Part shown: one piece after another, positions 5,363 through 7,158 of the stretch
Layout of the letters: each line of letters opens with the position of its first letter
Position numbering within the stretch: position 1 is the stretch's first letter
DNA from: JAUZRW01 sp034437755
Lineage (GTDB): Bacteria; Chloroflexota; Anaerolineae; Aggregatilineales; Phototrophicaceae
NCBI GenBank assembly: GCA_034437755.1
Contig: DAOTTV010000107.1
Span: forward strand, 1-7,158
Direction of reading: 5' to 3'
DNA length: 7,158 nucleotides
Program-made: the position numbers and the translations under genes
The notes under the pieces: generated by a model
What the model was told of the DNA's origin: nothing
The model's input: the letters and a program-made list of their open reading frames with translations, nothing else
Database searches by the model: none

Positions 5363-7012
5363 TTACTCTGCCGTATTTTGATTAGTGCCTGTCGGCGTGT
5401 AGTAGTAGCTATAGTTGTAGCCGTAGTAATTCTCTTCACGCAGATTAGCCCGATTCAGCACCACGCCGATGATGTCACCTTTGACCGTATCGAAGCGGGA
5501 TTTAGCCTTTTGCGCCACACCACGGCGGGTTTGTCCGGCGTGCGCCACCAGCAAGACATTCATCTTGAGGCTTGCGGCGAGTTCGGTACTATCTGGCACA
5601 GCGAGAACCGGCGGCGTGTCGAAGATAATCACGTCGATATCTTTCGACTTGCGGAACTGTTGCATCCAGTATTTCATCAAATCCGAGCCAAGCAATTCAG
5701 TCGGGTTACTGGGTGTGAAACCGCTGGTAATCACCCACAGGTTGGGGATACCCGTCTCTTGTTTAACTTCTAACCAGCTATCCGCCGTGAAGCGCAACTC
5801 GGTCGTGTCGCGTTCGTTCATGCGGCGCGTCAGCAGGTTACTCAAGCCGAGTTCGTTGGGCAGTTCAAAGGTCTCATGCACGCGTGGACGACGCATATCG
5901 GCATCAACGAGCAAGACACGCAAGCCCGATAGCGCCATGCTAATCGCCAGATTAGACGATGTCACACTCTTACCCTCTTGGGGCGAGGCACTACTGATGA
6001 TATAGGTACGGTTATCACTGCCAGTTGTGTGCAAGAGATTGGTACGGAGCGTGCGATATTCTTCGCTTGGCTGAGAGAAGGTCGGCATGTTGACAATCAG
6101 CCGATCGTTGTAACTATCTCCCCGATTACCAAAGCGGCTAATCACGCCCAGAACGGGTAATTCCAGATGGCGCACGACATCATCAGCCGTACGCAGTGTC
6201 TCGTTCAAGTATTCGAGTAAGAGTACAGCGCCAAGGGCGAGACCCGCGCCCATGACCGCCCACAAGCCGACCGTCTGCACGTTGCTCTGGCGGATTGCTC
6301 GTGTCGGGATACGCGCCGGTTCTAATATTTCGACGCTGTTCACGCGCTGTTGGAAGGTCGCAAGCGTCTGCTGGAATTGCGCCATGTTCGCGCTGGCAAG
6401 GTTAATCTGTGACGTTAAATCGGCGCGTTCTTGCCGTAGTTGTGCGACTTCTTGCTCGCTCAAATCCGCCTCGAGCAGTTGTTGATCGACAGCACTCAGC
6501 AGTTCGCGCAGTTGGGTTAATTCTTGCAGTTGTGTGTCGATCTGACCCTGTAAGACATCGACCTGTTGTTGTTGGGGGTCTGTCAGATAATTGGGGCTAC
6601 GTTGGCGGAGTTCTTCTGCCAGCGCGTTCGCAATATCGGCGGCTAGCACGGGGTCAACGTTGGTTACGGTGATACGCATCAGCGACGTTCCGGGCACTGT
6701 CTGCACGCGCACCAGACCGCGCAACACATCGCCATCATATGGCAATTGCAAGGTCTCAGTCACGCCCTGTAATACACGATAACTCTGCGCCAGTTCAACG
6801 TAAATCGGGACGAGGTTTTCCGCGAGGTTCAACGATCCTAAATCAGGATCAGGGGTAAACGCCGCGTTCCCCACGCTGATGGTGGTCGTCGTGCGGTAGA
6901 CGAACGGTTGATTGTTCGCCCGCACGAAGCCCAGCGCTCCCCCAACCGCACCACACAGGATTATTAACCACAACCATCGCCGTAGTAATCGGATATATTG
7001 TCCTAATTCCAT
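5363..7012 (-). CDS. Polysaccharide chain-length regulator fused to bacterial tyrosine autokinase (Wzc-like)
   Basis: The product is 549 aa. A Wzz-type N-terminus has its first membrane helix at about 13-30 and an extracytoplasmic domain to about 240. That domain includes a Gln/Leu-rich coiled coil at 146-225. The second helix is at about 247-268, then the cytoplasmic kinase. The kinase has the EX2RX2R oligomerisation motif (E317, R320, R323), Walker A SASPQEGKS (341-349, K348), Walker A' VLLVDAD (366-372, D370 and D372) and Walker B VIIFDTPP (461-468, D465). The tail holds seven tyrosines in ten residues (529-538), the usual autophosphorylation cluster. Such proteins sit in the inner membrane and control polymer length and export by cycles of tail phosphorylation. 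All key residues are intact, so it should be active. The one-chain form resembles Wzc rather than the split CapA/CapB pair. No partner phosphatase, polymerase or flippase is in the window. AAGGA (7019-7023) lies 6 bases before the ATG, which supports this start. Confidence 0.94.
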   Translation of the reverse strand: MELGQYIRLLRRWLWLIILCGAVGGALGFVRANNQPFVYRTTTTISVGNAAFTPDPDLGSLNLAENLVPIYVELAQSYRVLQGVTETLQLPYDGDVLRGLVRVQTVPGTSLMRITVTNVDPVLAADIANALAEELRQRSPNYLTDPQQQQVDVLQGQIDTQLQELTQLRELLSAVDQQLLEADLSEQEVAQLRQERADLTSQINLASANMAQFQQTLATFQQRVNSVEILEPARIPTRAIRQSNVQTVGLWAVMGAGLALGAVLLLEYLNETLRTADDVVRHLELPVLGVISRFGNRGDSYNDRLIVNMPTFSQPSEEYRTLRTNLLHTTGSDNRTYIISSASPQEGKSVTSSNLAISMALSGLRVLLVDADMRRPRVHETFELPNELGLSNLLTRRMNERDTTELRFTADSWLEVKQETGIPNLWVITSGFTPSNPTELLGSDLMKYWMQQFRKSKDIDVIIFDTPPVLAVPDSTELAASLKMNVLLVAHAGQTRRGVAQKAKSRFDTVKGDIIGVVLNRANLREENYYGYNYSYYYTPTGTNQNTAE

Positions 7013-7050
7013 GCCCTATCCTTGTTTATGCTCAATTCTGAGAGATCACA

Positions 7051-7082
7051 CACACAGGGGAAGCCGATGCCGCCCCTGCGCG
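7051..7082 (-). other. Leader/intergenic RNA hairpin upstream of the kinase gene
   Basis: On the minus-strand RNA, CGCGCAGGGG (7082 to 7073) pairs with CCCCUGUGUG (7060 to 7051) over 10 bp, two of them G-U, around a 12-base loop. In a plus-strand RNA those two pairs become A-C mismatches, so the structure favours leftward transcription. No U-run follows: the minus strand continues TGTGATCTCTC. It lies in the 106-base gap between the putative upstream stop (7119-7121) and the kinase start, about 38 bases from that start. It may be a 3'-end hairpin of the upstream gene or a leader structure of the kinase message. Confidence 0.45.
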
Positions 7083-7118
7083 ATGGGTTACAGTGATGTG
7101 TGGGAGCGATACGCGCGA

Positions 7119-7158
7119 TTAGCTGTCGTCATCATCCAGCACGATTTCGCAGATGTCT
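7119..7158 (-). CDS. Possible C-terminal fragment of an upstream gene (acidic tail)
   Basis: The minus strand entering from the right edge reads, in one frame, D-I-C-E-I-V-L-D-D-D-D-S followed by TAA at 7121-7119. An acidic C-terminal tail is a plausible protein end, and the stop is placed well for an operon neighbour of the kinase gene. A second frame is also open here and ends at a TAA further left (7090-7088), but its reading (Ser/Thr/Met/Arg mix) looks less like protein. With only 12 codons no family can be named and the call is tentative. Confidence 0.4.
   Translation of the reverse strand, partial: DICEIVLDDDDS

Noticed and set aside
5261..6005. Overlapping plus-strand open frames of 170 and 178 aa
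   Set aside because: Both run antisense to the kinase gene, whose motifs are all in the minus frame. Their compositions are not protein-like and no domain is visible.
7047..7056. CA dinucleotide run (possible microsatellite)
   Set aside because: Only five repeats, and its bases are largely accounted for by the hairpin arm at 7051-7060.
1..7158. CRISPR array, tRNA, rRNA, insertion sequence or phage signature
   Set aside because: No regularly spaced repeats, cloverleaf sequences, transposase motifs or terminal inverted repeats were seen on either strand.

Overview
The window looks like a stretch of bacterial chromosome carrying part of a surface polysaccharide (capsule or exopolysaccharide) locus. 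Every gene I can support lies on the minus strand, so transcription runs from the right edge to the left. The DNA is moderately GC-rich. The gene set (Wzz-kinase fusion, membrane-bound nucleotide-sugar dehydratase, DUF4012 protein, secreted FecR-SH3 protein) and the Gln/Thr-rich protein style resemble Chloroflexota, for example Anaerolineae. That assignment is an inference from general family knowledge, not from a marker gene.

Layout in the direction of transcription. The right edge (7119-7158) holds what may be the last codons of an upstream gene with an acidic C-terminus. A 106-base gap follows (7013-7118) with a strong RNA hairpin that pairs well only on the minus-strand transcript. Next is a 549-aa polysaccharide chain-length regulator fused to a tyrosine autokinase (5363-7012). 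A 76-base spacer containing a 10-bp hairpin leads to a 629-aa membrane-anchored nucleotide-sugar 4,6-dehydratase of the WbpM/CapD/PglF type (3397-5286). Its stop codon overlaps the start of a 684-aa DUF4012 membrane protein (1346-3400) in an ATGA junction.

After DUF4012 comes a 167-base AT-rich intergenic region. It holds a hairpin, a nested inverted repeat and two promoter candidates. It precedes a 305-aa secreted FecR-SH3 protein (261-1178), which ends at a clear hairpin terminator (210-234). At the left edge, the signal peptide of another exported protein begins at 109 and runs out of the window.

How the genes may work together: the dehydratase makes a 4-keto-6-deoxy sugar nucleotide for a surface glycan. 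The Wzz-kinase controls polymer length and export through phosphorylation of its tyrosine-rich tail. The DUF4012 protein is translationally coupled to the dehydratase and faces outward, so it may act on the finished polymer; I note a pattern resemblance to LytR-CpsA-Psr ligases. FecR-SH3 is a secreted, probably envelope-binding protein with its own promoter and terminator, so it need not belong to the same pathway. I saw no RNA genes, CRISPR arrays, insertion sequences or phage genes. No gene-free stretch exceeds about 170 bases.
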